DNA of 64,000 nt from Amycolatopsis pretoriensis (GTDB lineage Bacteria > Actinomycetota > Actinomycetes > Mycobacteriales > Pseudonocardiaceae), in assembly GCF_900107925.1 (NCBI RefSeq), contig NZ_FNUJ01000017.1, positions 1 through 64,000 of the forward strand. Direction: 5' to 3'. Every line of letters begins with the position of its first letter. The first letter of the stretch is position 1. A program made the position numbers and the translations under genes. The notes below the pieces were generated by a model. That model was not told where the DNA came from. It worked only from the letters and a program-made list of their open reading frames with translations, and did no database searches. This document shows positions 1 through 8,019 of the stretch, piece by piece.

Positions 1-156
1 GACCCCGAGGGCTTCGTCGAGAACGTGGCCGACAAGCTCGGCGTCCTCGACCGCCGGGTCAAGGGCGACCTGGGCCGCTTCAAGACCTTCATCGAGGAGC
101 GCGGCGGCCGCGAAACCGGCGCGTGGCGCGGCGATGTCGAGCGGCCCGGGACCTGA
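1..156 (+). CDS. C-terminal end of an SRPBCC (polyketide cyclase/dehydrase-like) protein, partial
   Basis: Only the last 51 codons lie in the window, and the reading frame is open from base 1 to a TGA at 154-156. The visible end (DPEGFVENVADKLGVL, then RETGAWRG near the stop) resembles the C-terminus of actinobacterial SRPBCC-family proteins, which bind hydrophobic ligands in a helix-grip fold. I recall this ending from family members; the ligand cannot be inferred. It overlaps the following MerR gene by 23 bases, which suggests translational coupling. The fragment is too short for a firm family call. Confidence 0.6.
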   Translation, partial: DPEGFVENVADKLGVLDRRVKGDLGRFKTFIEERGGRETGAWRGDVERPGT

Positions 157-958
157 GCCGGCGGCTTCCCCGTCGACCGCCCCCGCCGTCACCTGGACGG
201 CGGGGGCGGTCGCGCGCATGCTCGGCCTGCCGCCGTCGACGCTGCGCGCGTGGCACCGCCGCTACGACCTGCGGCTCAGCACCCCCCAGACGGGAAGCCA
301 CCGCCGCTACGGCCGGGCCGACGTCGACGCGCTGCTCCGCATGAAGCACCTGATCGACCAGGGGCTCGGCGCGGAATCCGCCGCCGCCCGCGCGTTCCAC
401 GCCGGCGGCACCGACATCGCGACGCTGCTGACCGCGGTCCGGCAGCTGAAGATCGACACCGCGACCGCGCTCCTGGACGCCCACCTGAGCGGCCACGACG
501 TCGTACGGACGTGGGAACAGCTCTGCCGCCCCGCACTGGATGCCCTCGACGGCGACCGGTGCATCGACCTGGTGCACGGGCTCTCGTGGGCCATCGCCGC
601 GGCAATGCACCGCGTCCCGACGCCGGGCGGCGCGTCGCCGACGGTCCTGCTGGCCTGCGTGGACGGCGAGCGGCACACGCTGCCGCTGGAAGTGCTGCGC
701 GCGGCACTGGCCGAGCACGGCCGCACGGCGCTGTTCCTGGGCGGGTCCATTCCGGACCCGGCGCTGCGGGACGCGGTGGCCCGCACGCACCCGGCAGCCG
801 TGGTGCTGTGGGCGAGCCGCGCGGCGGAACCTCCTCGCCGGCTGCGCGTCCCCCGGCTCGTCTTGGCCGGGCCCGGCTGGCCGCGTCGCACCGGAAGAGC
901 GGCGCGCCCGGCAACTCTCGGCGACGCATTGCGCTGTCTCGAAGAGCGACCAGGCTGA
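134..958 (+). CDS. MerR-family regulator with a degenerate cobalamin-binding-type domain
   Basis: This 274-residue protein has a MerR winged helix at about residues 20-85 (WTAGAVARMLGLPPSTLRAW, then HRRYG), followed by a region shaped like the CarH/LitR cobalamin photoreceptors. In CarH the B12 cap carries W-x9-EH and the binding site carries ExHxxG. Here the cap position reads A137-x9-V147-H148, so the Trp and Glu are lost, and the lower motif reads E179-R-H181-T-L-P184, so the ligand His is kept but the Gly is Pro. It may bind another ligand or none. The start was chosen at ATG 134, overlapping the SRPBCC gene. Its target is unknown; the APC permease begins 108 bases downstream on the same strand. 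Confidence 0.85.
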   Translation: MSSGPGPEPAASPSTAPAVTWTAGAVARMLGLPPSTLRAWHRRYDLRLSTPQTGSHRRYGRADVDALLRMKHLIDQGLGAESAAARAFHAGGTDIATLLTAVRQLKIDTATALLDAHLSGHDVVRTWEQLCRPALDALDGDRCIDLVHGLSWAIAAAMHRVPTPGGASPTVLLACVDGERHTLPLEVLRAALAEHGRTALFLGGSIPDPALRDAVARTHPAAVVLWASRAAEPPRRLRVPRLVLAGPGWPRRTGRAARPATLGDALRCLEERPG

Positions 959-1066
959 TCGCGCTTGCACGGCGTTCAAGCGCCGCACGTCACCCACCTG
1001 CGCGGACCGCCCATCGCTCGTCGGGCATCCTTGTGCCCGGAGTTGTCCGGCGATGAGGGGACGAGG

Positions 1067-3049
1067 ATGGGTGCTTCACCCGAGGTGACGGTGCCGGCGA
1101 GCGTCGACAGCCCCGTGCCGCCGAAGCCACCGACGTCGGGGCTCGCCCGGTGGCTGCTGGAGCACCGCGTCGCCCCCGTCGGCCGGCAGGGCGGCGAGGA
1201 CCACGGCACCCCGCAGGCCTGGTGGAAGGTCATGTGCCTGACCGGCGTCGACTACTTCTCCACGCTCTCCTACCTCCCCGGCATCGCCGCGCTCGCCGCC
1301 GGGGCGCTCTCGCCGCTGGCGACCCTGCTGATCGTCGCGCTCACGCTGCTCGGCATGCTGCCGATGTACCGCCGGGTCGCCCACGAAAGCCCGCGCGGCC
1401 AGGGCTCGGTCGCGATGCTGGAGGACCTGCTGCCGTTCTGGCGCGGGAAGCTGTTCGTGCTCACGCTGCTCGGGTTCGTCGCGACGTCGTGGATCATCAC
1501 GATCACGCTGTCCTCGGCGGACGCCACCGTGCACATGCTGGAGAACCCGTACCTGCCGGGCTTCCTGCACGGCCACGCCGTGCTCATCACCGTCGTGCTG
1601 CTGCTGATCCTCGGCGGCGTCTTCCTGCTGGGCTTCAGCGAGGCCGTCGGCGTCGCGATCCCGCTCGTCGCGGTCTTCCTGCTGCTGAACGCGATCGTCA
1701 CGGTCGTCAACGTCTTCGACCTGCTCGGCGACTCGGCGGACCTCTCCCGCTGGACCGACGCGCTGACCTCGGGCGGCGGCGGGTTCGGCGGCGTCGTCGG
1801 ACCGGCCGTGATCGCGTTCCCGCTGCTGGTGCTGGGCCTGTCCGGGTTCGAAACCGGGGTCAGCATGATGCCGCTGGTCGCCGCGAAGGGGAAGACGCCG
1901 GAGGAGAAGCTCGAGTCGCGCATCCGCAACACGCGCAAGCTGCTGACCGTCGCCGCGCTGATCATGTCGGTGTTCCTGATCGCGACCAGCTTCGTCACGA
2001 CCGTGCTGATCCCGGCGGACGCGTTCAAGGACGGCGGCGAGGCCAACGGCCGGGCCATGGCCTACCTCGCCCACCACGAGCTGGGCGAGATCTTCGGCAC
2101 CGCGTACGACATCTCGAGCGTCCTGATCCTGTGGTTCGCGGGCGCGTCGGCGATGGCCGGGCTGATCAACATCGTCCCGCGGTACCTGCCGTCCTACGGC
2201 ATGGCCCCGGAGTGGGGCCGCGCGGTGCGGCCGGTGGTGATCGTCTACACGGTGATCAGCATCCTGATCACGGTCGCGTTCGGCGCCGACGTCAACGCGC
2301 AGGCCGGGGCGTACGCGACCGGCATCCTCGCGATGATGGTGTCGGGTTCGGTCGCGGTCAGCATTTCGGCGATCCGCCGGCACCACCGCGGCGCGGCGAT
2401 CGGGTTCCTCGTGCTGACGCTGGTCCTGCTGTACGCGCTCGTCGAGAACGTCATCGAGAAGCCGGACGGCATCGCCATCTCGGCGCTGTTCATCCTGGGC
2501 ATCGTCATCGTTTCGCTGGTGTCGCGGGTTTCGCGCACGACGGAGCTGCGTGCCGAGCACATCGAGTTCGACTCCGAAGCGCGCCGGTTCATCACGGATT
2601 CCCTGGCCCACGACGGAAACCTGCACATCATCGCCAACCGCCGCCAGGGCGGCGACGAGGCGGAGTACTCGGCGAAGGAGGCCGAGCAGCGCTCGATGAA
2701 CCCGGTCCCCGGCGCGGCCGACGTGCTCTTCCTCGAGATCGACGTGGTCGACCCCTCGGAGTTCGCGAACGTGCTCAAGGTGCGCGGCGTGGACATCGAC
2801 GGGTACCGGATCCTGCGAGCGGACAGCCCGGCGGCACCGAACGCGATCGCGGCGATCCTGCTGGCCCTGCGCGACGTGACGGGCGTCCGGCCGCAGTGCC
2901 ACTTCGAGTGGGCGGAGGGCAATCCGCTCGGGCACTTGTTCCGGTACCTGATCCTGGGCCGCGGCGACACGGCGCCGGTGGTCCGGGAGATCATCCGCAG
3001 CGCGGAGAAGGACCCGGCCCGCCGCCCGGGTATCCACGTCGGCGGCTGA
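1067..3049 (+). CDS. APC-superfamily amino acid permease
   Basis: A 660-residue integral membrane protein of the amino acid/polyamine/organocation superfamily. About a dozen hydrophobic segments fill residues 55-520, and a soluble tail of about 140 residues follows. The first membrane helix (VDYFSTLSYLPGIAAL) fits the unwound helix-1 pattern of APC carriers. An in-frame ATG at 965 exists, but I prefer ATG 1067 because GGGGACGAGG stands directly upstream and the extra residues look like non-coding translation. The substrate cannot be read from the sequence. The 3' end overlaps the convergent ctaG-like gene by 59 bases. Confidence 0.85.
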   Translation: MGASPEVTVPASVDSPVPPKPPTSGLARWLLEHRVAPVGRQGGEDHGTPQAWWKVMCLTGVDYFSTLSYLPGIAALAAGALSPLATLLIVALTLLGMLPMYRRVAHESPRGQGSVAMLEDLLPFWRGKLFVLTLLGFVATSWIITITLSSADATVHMLENPYLPGFLHGHAVLITVVLLLILGGVFLLGFSEAVGVAIPLVAVFLLLNAIVTVVNVFDLLGDSADLSRWTDALTSGGGGFGGVVGPAVIAFPLLVLGLSGFETGVSMMPLVAAKGKTPEEKLESRIRNTRKLLTVAALIMSVFLIATSFVTTVLIPADAFKDGGEANGRAMAYLAHHELGEIFGTAYDISSVLILWFAGASAMAGLINIVPRYLPSYGMAPEWGRAVRPVVIVYTVISILITVAFGADVNAQAGAYATGILAMMVSGSVAVSISAIRRHHRGAAIGFLVLTLVLLYALVENVIEKPDGIAISALFILGIVIVSLVSRVSRTTELRAEHIEFDSEARRFITDSLAHDGNLHIIANRRQGGDEAEYSAKEAEQRSMNPVPGAADVLFLEIDVVDPSEFANVLKVRGVDIDGYRILRADSPAAPNAIAAILLALRDVTGVRPQCHFEWAEGNPLGHLFRYLILGRGDTAPVVREIIRSAEKDPARRPGIHVGG

Positions 3050-3770
3050 CGGCCCGGCCGCGGGCGGCGTACCAGCTCCGCGCGACGACCAGGGCCAGAC
3101 CCAGTTCGACCAGGTCGCCGCCGTAGTACATGAGCTGGGCGCCGGCCTGGCGGTCGGCGACGGTGAAGGCCGTGCCCGGCGGCGGCGTGGCGAAGAGCGA
3201 CTTGGCCAGCACGGCGTGCGCGGCCGCGGCACCGACCAGCGCGGCCGCGCGCGGACCGAGGCCGACCCGGTGGCGCAGCGGGTCGAGCCGGCACACCGAC
3301 GTCGTGAACAGGACGCCGGCCAGGACGACGTGCACGTGGACGAAGGCGTGCAGCCACGGGTCGCGGCCGGCCGCCGTGAACAGACTGGTCCGGTAGAGCA
3401 GCCACAGGCTCCCGGCGTCGAGGACGGCCGCGACCGGCGGGTACGTCAGCACCGCCGCCGGGCGCGACCGCAGCACCGGCTTGAGCCCGCCGCGCACGGC
3501 GACCGGGGCGGCCCTCAGCAAGAGCGTCGCCGGGCGGGCGAGCACCAACAGGAGCGGCGCGAGCATGCCGGCCACGACGTGCTGCAGCACGTGCCCGGTG
3601 AACCCGGGTGCGGCGGGGAAGATCGCGGCGGCGACGCCGAGGCCGAAAGCGGCGTCGCGCGCCGGTGGCCACCGGTCGCCGCGGCCGCGCAGGCACCACG
3701 CGCCCAGCTCGTAGGCCGCCGACACCAGCACGGCCAGGATCGCCGGGGCCGGGCCGCCGTGCCCCGTCAC
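2991..3770 (-). CDS. CtaG-like cytochrome c oxidase assembly membrane protein
   Basis: A 259-residue polytopic membrane protein with the caa3-type CtaG pattern: histidines in HVLQHVVAGMLAPLLLVLA, HAFVHVHVVLAG and a late YYGGDLVELGLALV helix. Members assist assembly of the copper centre of cytochrome oxidase, probably in the plasma membrane. It starts with GTG 3770, overlapping the stop of the DUF2243 gene (GTGA), so the two are co-translated; this pairing is common in actinobacteria. The last ~20 codons overlap the convergent APC permease gene. The family is fairly sure, the exact partner oxidase is not known. Confidence 0.85.
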   Translation of the reverse strand: MTGHGGPAPAILAVLVSAAYELGAWCLRGRGDRWPPARDAAFGLGVAAAIFPAAPGFTGHVLQHVVAGMLAPLLLVLARPATLLLRAAPVAVRGGLKPVLRSRPAAVLTYPPVAAVLDAGSLWLLYRTSLFTAAGRDPWLHAFVHVHVVLAGVLFTTSVCRLDPLRHRVGLGPRAAALVGAAAAHAVLAKSLFATPPPGTAFTVADRQAGAQLMYYGGDLVELGLALVVARSWYAARGRAVSRRRGYPGGGPGPSPRCG

Positions 3771-4210
3771 GCCGTCTTCGCGCGGCGCAGGAAGAACACG
3801 CCGGCGGCCAGCAGGACCACCGCCACGACGTTCCACGTCCAGTCGTACGGCGTGAGGTCCACGGCGTAGCGGATCTGGTGCAGGCCGAGCAGCTTGTGCT
3901 GGATCGTGCCGTCGTACAGCTGGAACGCGCCGGCTCCGGTGAGCACGCCGCCCGCGAGGGCCCGGCCGGAGAGCCGGTCGCCGCGCCGCAGGTCGGCGAC
4001 GAGCACGAGGCCGAACACGAGCGCGAACCAGCCGAACGCGTGGAAGAGCCCGTCGGAGACCAGCCCGGCGTCGGTGGTCGAGCCGTCGTAGAAGTGGTGC
4101 CAGTGCAGCAGCTGGTGGAACACCGTTTCGTCGATGAAGGCGGCGACACCGACCCCGGCGAGCACCCCCGCCCACGCCGAACGCGCCTTCCGGACGACGA
4201 GTTCCGGCAC
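3767..4210 (-). CDS. DUF2243 membrane protein
   Basis: A 147-residue protein with four predicted membrane helices and conserved histidines (FHQLLHWHHFYDG and IQHKLLGLHQIRY), the hallmark of DUF2243. The histidines suggest metal or haem contact, but no activity is established. GTG 4210 was chosen as start because GGAGG lies a few bases upstream. It overlaps the CtaG-like gene by four bases. A promoter-like GCGT-N15-GGGTAG stands upstream on this strand, which would place the pair under a sigma-B-type stress factor. Confidence 0.85.
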   Translation of the reverse strand: MPELVVRKARSAWAGVLAGVGVAAFIDETVFHQLLHWHHFYDGSTTDAGLVSDGLFHAFGWFALVFGLVLVADLRRGDRLSGRALAGGVLTGAGAFQLYDGTIQHKLLGLHQIRYAVDLTPYDWTWNVVAVVLLAAGVFFLRRAKTA

Positions 4211-4232
4211 ACCCACCACCTCCGTGACCGGG

Positions 4233-4288
4233 CTACCCCGGTTTCGCGCGGACACGCACGCCGGTTTATGCCGATCCCGCCCGGGTAG
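4233..4288. promoter_or_regulatory. Pair of divergent sigma-B-like promoters
   Basis: On the minus strand GCGT (4257-4254), a 15-base spacer and GGGTAG (4238-4233) precede DUF2243/ctaG. On the plus strand GGTT (4263-4266), a 16-base spacer and GGGTAG (4283-4288) precede the 4346 operon. Both fit the actinobacterial GNNT-N14-16-GGGTA pattern of SigB/SigF-type promoters except for the final base. The two -10 elements form an inverted repeat GGGCTACCC/GGGTAGCCC. Confidence 0.45.
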
Positions 4289-4345
4289 CCCGCCGCTCAA
4301 CGAAGCCGAGGGCACCGGAAGTGCCTCTCCCGCAAGGAGGTAGGG

Positions 4346-5137
4346 ATGACACAGGGATCCGGCGGCCAGTCGCCGCCGTCGACGACGGAAACCGCCAAGA
4401 ACGAAGCCCGCGAGGTGGCCTCGACGGCCGCGGACCGCGGCGGTGAGGTCGCGCAAACCGCTGCGCAGGAAGCGAAACACGTCGCCCAGCACGCTCAGCA
4501 CGAGGCGCGTGACCTCCTCCGCGAAGGACGCGCGCAGCTGGAGTCCCAAGCCAAGGACGGCCAGCGGAAGGCGGCCCAGAGCCTCCACCAGCTGGCGGGC
4601 CAGCTGGACCGGATGGCCGAGCAGACCGACTCCCCCGGCGTCGCCGCGGACGTCGCGCGGCAGGTTTCGGACCGGACGCGGTCGGTCGCCGACTGGCTGG
4701 AGCACCGCGAACCCGGTGACCTGCTCGACGAGGTCCGGCGCTTCGCCCGCCGTCGTCCCGGGACGTTCCTGGTGGGCGCGGCCGTGGCCGGCGCCCTCGT
4801 CGGACGGCTCACCCGCGGCGTCGTCGCCCAGCAGCAGGAAAACAGCTCGCCGAACGGGCAGGCGGCCGCCGCCCCGGCGCCGCACGCGGGCCCCGCCGGG
4901 GTTCCGCCGGTGCCGCCGGCTCCCGGCCCAGGCGGGACGGGCTACCCGCCGCCGGTCGCGCCCGGCGGGTACAACGCCCCGCAGCCGGGCGGGCCGGTCG
5001 GTCCCGACGGCCTCATCGCGCCCCAGCCCGGCGCCGATCGGCTCGACGCGCCGCCGACCACGCCCGGCGGGTTCGCCGCGCCGCAGCCGCCCCTCCCGCA
5101 GCCCAGCCGCCCGACCGCGCCCGGGCAGGTGCCGTGA
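4346..5137 (+). CDS. Alanine-rich membrane-associated protein with a Pro/Gly-rich tail
   Basis: A 263-residue protein. Residues 1-130 are charged, Ala-rich and helical (AREVASTAADRGGEVAQTAA and similar heptad-like stretches). One short hydrophobic stretch follows (PGTFLVGAAVAGALVGRLT, about 137-155), and the last ~100 residues are a low-complexity Pro/Gly-rich tail. ATG 4346 follows a strong AAGGAGG. It is the first of three overlapping genes with a holin-superfamily protein and a DUF3618 protein, a grouping seen in many actinobacteria. The role is unknown; envelope stress or membrane scaffolding is a guess from the context and the upstream sigma-B-like promoter. Confidence 0.75.
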   Translation: MTQGSGGQSPPSTTETAKNEAREVASTAADRGGEVAQTAAQEAKHVAQHAQHEARDLLREGRAQLESQAKDGQRKAAQSLHQLAGQLDRMAEQTDSPGVAADVARQVSDRTRSVADWLEHREPGDLLDEVRRFARRRPGTFLVGAAVAGALVGRLTRGVVAQQQENSSPNGQAAAAPAPHAGPAGVPPVPPAPGPGGTGYPPPVAPGGYNAPQPGGPVGPDGLIAPQPGADRLDAPPTTPGGFAAPQPPLPQPSRPTAPGQVP

Positions 5138-5565
5138 TGACCCAGCCACCCGGGCCCCCGCCGCAGGCGAGCCCGCCCGTCGACGTCGCCGACAGCTCGG
5201 TCGGCGAACTGCTGTCCAACGTGATGAAGGACCTCTCCACCCTGGTGCGCCAGGAAGTCGAGCTGGCGAAGGCCGAGACGAAGGCCGAAGCCACGAAGGC
5301 GGCCAAGGGCGCCGGCATGTTCGGCGGCGCCGGGTTCGCCGGCTACATGGTCCTGCTGTTCCTGTCCGTCGCGCTGTGGCAGGGCCTCGAGAACGTGATG
5401 GACGGGGGCTGGGCCGCGCTGATCGTGGCCGCGGTCTGGGCGATCGCCGGCGCGGTCCTGTACGCCACCGGGCGCAGCGAATTCCGCCGCATCAACCCGA
5501 AACCCGAACGCACCGTCGAGACCCTGCAGCAGGTCCCGGACGCACTGAAAGGCGAACGACCATGA
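5137..5565 (+). CDS. Phage-holin-superfamily (actinobacterial holin-X type) membrane protein
   Basis: A 142-residue protein with an amphipathic N-terminal half (VGELLSNVMKDLSTLVRQEV, then Lys/Ala-rich) and two close membrane helices (GYMVLLFLSVALWQ and ALIVAAVWAIAGAVLY). This is the standard layout of the actinobacterial holin-X family, which despite its name is a chromosomal membrane protein of unknown role. The start is ATG 5137, sharing one base with the previous stop (TGATG); a GTG three bases earlier is also possible. The last codons overlap the DUF3618 gene by ATGA. Nothing else here suggests a prophage. Confidence 0.85.
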   Translation: MTQPPGPPPQASPPVDVADSSVGELLSNVMKDLSTLVRQEVELAKAETKAEATKAAKGAGMFGGAGFAGYMVLLFLSVALWQGLENVMDGGWAALIVAAVWAIAGAVLYATGRSEFRRINPKPERTVETLQQVPDALKGERP

Positions 5566-6167
5566 CCGAACCGGACCGGATCCGCCGGGAAATCGAAGGC
5601 ACGCAACGGAACCTGAGCACTGACGTCAACGCGCTGACCGAGAAGGTCAGCCCCGGCCGCATCGTCGAACGCCGGGTCGGCCGCGTGCGGACGGCGTTCG
5701 GCAACGCGAAGGAGCGAGTGATGGGCACCGCGGACCACCACGCGTCGGTCGCCGGGGACAAGGTGGGCTCGGTCGCCTCGACCGCGCAGGACAAGGTGAG
5801 CTCCGCGGCCGACGCGGTGTCCGAGGCGCCGCAGCAGATCCGCCGCGGCACGCAGGGCAACCCACTGGCGGCCGGCCTGATCGCGTTCGGCGCGGGCTGG
5901 CTGGTGTCGTCCCTGCTGCCGGCGAGCGAGCCGGAGCGCAAGCTGGCGAGCCAGGCGACCGACCTGGCCCGCGAGCAGCTGGCCCCGGTCGCGCAGCACG
6001 CGGCGGAGGAGCTCAAGGAGAACCTGCGCGAGCCGGCGCAGCAGGCGGTCGAGTCGGTGAAGTCCGAAGCCGCGGACAGCGCGTCCACGGTGAAGGAGGA
6101 AGCCCAGTCGGCCACCGGCGACGTCACCGACCGGGCGCAGGAAGCCCAGCACAACGTCCGGAGCTGA
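5562..6167 (+). CDS. DUF3618 domain protein
   Basis: A 201-residue protein opening with the DUF3618 signature (PDRIRREIEGTQRNLSTDVN, then LTEKVSP). It continues with long Ala/Lys/Asp helical repeats resembling late-embryogenesis-type segments (DKVGSVASTAQDKVSSAAD), a single membrane helix at about residues 103-120 (PLAAGLIAFGAGWLVSSLL) and a second charged helical tail. It is the last gene of the trio and ends just before a strong hairpin. Function is unknown. The coiled, hydrophilic arms on both sides of one helix fit a membrane-stabilising or stress protein. Confidence 0.85.
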   Translation: MTEPDRIRREIEGTQRNLSTDVNALTEKVSPGRIVERRVGRVRTAFGNAKERVMGTADHHASVAGDKVGSVASTAQDKVSSAADAVSEAPQQIRRGTQGNPLAAGLIAFGAGWLVSSLLPASEPERKLASQATDLAREQLAPVAQHAAEELKENLREPAQQAVESVKSEAADSASTVKEEAQSATGDVTDRAQEAQHNVRS

Positions 6168-6177
6168 CCCGGCCCCG

Positions 6178-6235
6178 AGCGCCCCGATGTGGCCTCGGTT
6201 GCGTCAGGCCCCACCGAAGGCCACATCGGGGCGCT
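6178..6235. terminator. Bidirectional terminator hairpin between convergent genes
   Basis: An 18-base perfect inverted repeat (arms 6178-6195 and 6218-6235, AGCGCCCCGATGTGGCCT and its complement) with a 22-base loop. It lies between the DUF3618 stop and the GMC oxidoreductase stop, overlapping the latter by two bases, so it can serve both strands. There is no U-run, as usual in actinobacteria. The arm sequence looks like a dispersed intergenic element rather than a chance hairpin. Confidence 0.75.
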
Positions 6236-8006
6236 AGAGACCGCGGGCCAGAACCGCCTGGGTGACCCGGTCGTCGATCGACGACGTCGGTGCCTCCCGG
6301 CCCACCCACGGGTCGCCGCCGAAGTAGCGCCGGAAGATGTTCTCCGCCGTCCGGGTGGCGACCGCCTGCGTCGTCAACGTCGGGTTGGCGCCGCCCGCCG
6401 CGTTGGCCAGCGCCGAGTTGTCCGCGATGAACAGGCGGTCGACCCAGCGAGCTTCGGCCGTCGCGTCCAGTACCGAATCTGCCGCGTCGAGCCCCATCCG
6501 CATGCTGGACTGCACGTGGAGCAGCAGCGGCGCCCAGTCGAGGCGGTGCACGCTCCGCGCGCCCGCGAGCCGCATCAGCTCGGCCGACCGCGCGGCGAGG
6601 AACTCGCGGTTGCGCCGGGTCCGCGCCGTGCGGGCGCGGTGGCGGATCTCGACGCGCGGCACCGGGCCGTGCTCGTCCGGCGGGATGATCGCCGACCGCG
6701 TCACCCGGTTCTCGGCCTGGACGTCGTCGTCGGTGACGACCAGCGCGGTCAGCAGCTTGTTGACGTCGGTGAGTGCCGCCTTGAGGTCGTTGCCCACCAG
6801 CCGGCCGAGCGTGTCCGCGCCCTGGGGGCCGACGCCCGCGCCGTTGTCGTAGTAGCCGGACATCCCGGCGTCGCTGTAGGCGACGGCGAAGGCCTGCAAC
6901 GCCGGCGGCAGGCAGACGTTCTCCACCCCGCCGTAGCCGGGGAAGTCGAGGCGGGCGTTCGACCCGGCGCCCTTCGACTCCCCGGTGTACTCGTCGAAGG
7001 TGCCGACGACCCAGTCGAGGTGGTGCTCGGTCAGCCCGCGCCCGACCCAGTCGTTGGGGTTGGGCAGCCCGCTGTTCAGCCACAGCCGCGGATTCTCGAT
7101 GCAGCCGCCGGCCAGCACGACCACGCGCGCCTCCACGGTGTGCAAGGCGCCGTCCGGCGTGCGGTAGACGACCCCGCGGGCCGCCGTGCGCGAGCCGGCC
7201 CGCTCCGAGAGCACCCGCACGACGTAAGCGTCGGTGACGAGTTCCGCCGCGCGGCCGCCCGGTGCCCACGCGTCGGCGGTCAGCATCATCGGGACGTAGG
7301 AGTTGTCGGTCGACCGCTTGGCCTTGAGGTTGCGCGGTGCGCGCCGCGGTTCGAGGCAGCCCTGGAAGCAGTGCCCGCAGAAGGTGCAGCCCCGCGCTTC
7401 CGGGAACAGCAGCCGCGCGGGGTCGGCGGTGCGGCCCGCGGTGCCCTGGGGCTGCAGGATCGCGTTCTCCTGCGCCCGGTAGGACGGGCCGCGGACGTCC
7501 TTCCACGTCTGGTGCGTCAGCCCCATGCGTTCGGCGCCGCGGAAGAAGACGGCTTCCTTGGTGCCCATGGGCGCCGTCCGCACCGGCAGCGTCTCCTCGC
7601 ACCACTCGTAGTACGGCCGGAGTTCGGCGTAGGGGAACGGGAAAACGTGCGCGGTGTCGTACTCGGCCCGGTCGGCGCCTTCGTACCCGGCGAACGCGCC
7701 GGCGGCCGGCCGCGGGTTGTTGCCGAAGTAGTGCAGCGTCGTCCCGCCGACGCCGGCGATCTGCCAGACGAACGAGTTCTGCGGGAAGTCCCGCAGCCAC
7801 GGTGCTTCCTCGCGCCGCGACGGCCCGACCCGGAACCGCCCGGTGATGGGGTCGTTGGTGTCGTCCTCCAGCCGCGTCCACTCCTGTTCCGGACGCAGGT
7901 GCCGCGCCCCGGCTTCGAGCACGAGCACGTCGAGCCCGCGGGCGGCCAGCTCTTTGGCCACGACGGGCCCGCCGCCGCCGGCCCCGACGACCACGATGTC
8001 GCGCAT
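6234..8006 (-). CDS. GMC-family FAD-dependent dehydrogenase with a cysteine cluster
   Basis: A 590-residue flavoenzyme. The dinucleotide fold is at residues 5-31 (VVVGAGGGGPVVAKELAARG), and the C-terminal GMC domain ends with SALANAAGGANPT. Residues 207-217 read CTFCGHCFQGC, a CxxCxxCxxxC pattern; FAD sugar/alcohol dehydrogenases of the gluconate/glucose dehydrogenase type are known to carry an Fe-S cluster, so an Fe-S relay is plausible here. The upstream gene encodes a Tat-exported gluconate-2-dehydrogenase subunit-3-like protein, 13 bases away, suggesting a two-subunit complex moved across the membrane by the partner's signal. The substrate is unknown; a sugar, sugar acid or sterol-type alcohol are options. 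Confidence 0.85.
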   Translation of the reverse strand: MRDIVVVGAGGGGPVVAKELAARGLDVLVLEAGARHLRPEQEWTRLEDDTNDPITGRFRVGPSRREEAPWLRDFPQNSFVWQIAGVGGTTLHYFGNNPRPAAGAFAGYEGADRAEYDTAHVFPFPYAELRPYYEWCEETLPVRTAPMGTKEAVFFRGAERMGLTHQTWKDVRGPSYRAQENAILQPQGTAGRTADPARLLFPEARGCTFCGHCFQGCLEPRRAPRNLKAKRSTDNSYVPMMLTADAWAPGGRAAELVTDAYVVRVLSERAGSRTAARGVVYRTPDGALHTVEARVVVLAGGCIENPRLWLNSGLPNPNDWVGRGLTEHHLDWVVGTFDEYTGESKGAGSNARLDFPGYGGVENVCLPPALQAFAVAYSDAGMSGYYDNGAGVGPQGADTLGRLVGNDLKAALTDVNKLLTALVVTDDDVQAENRVTRSAIIPPDEHGPVPRVEIRHRARTARTRRNREFLAARSAELMRLAGARSVHRLDWAPLLLHVQSSMRMGLDAADSVLDATAEARWVDRLFIADNSALANAAGGANPTLTTQAVATRTAENIFRRYFGGDPWVGREAPTSSIDDRVTQAVLARGL

Positions 8007-8019
8007 GACGACGTCCTCC

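Noticed and set aside
965..1066. N-terminal extension of the APC permease from ATG 965
   Set aside because: The extra residues are Arg/Pro/His-rich without membrane character, and ATG 1067 has the better ribosome site.
5137..5565. Phage holin name suggesting a prophage
   Set aside because: The family is chromosomal in actinobacteria and no integrase, capsid or lysis gene is near.
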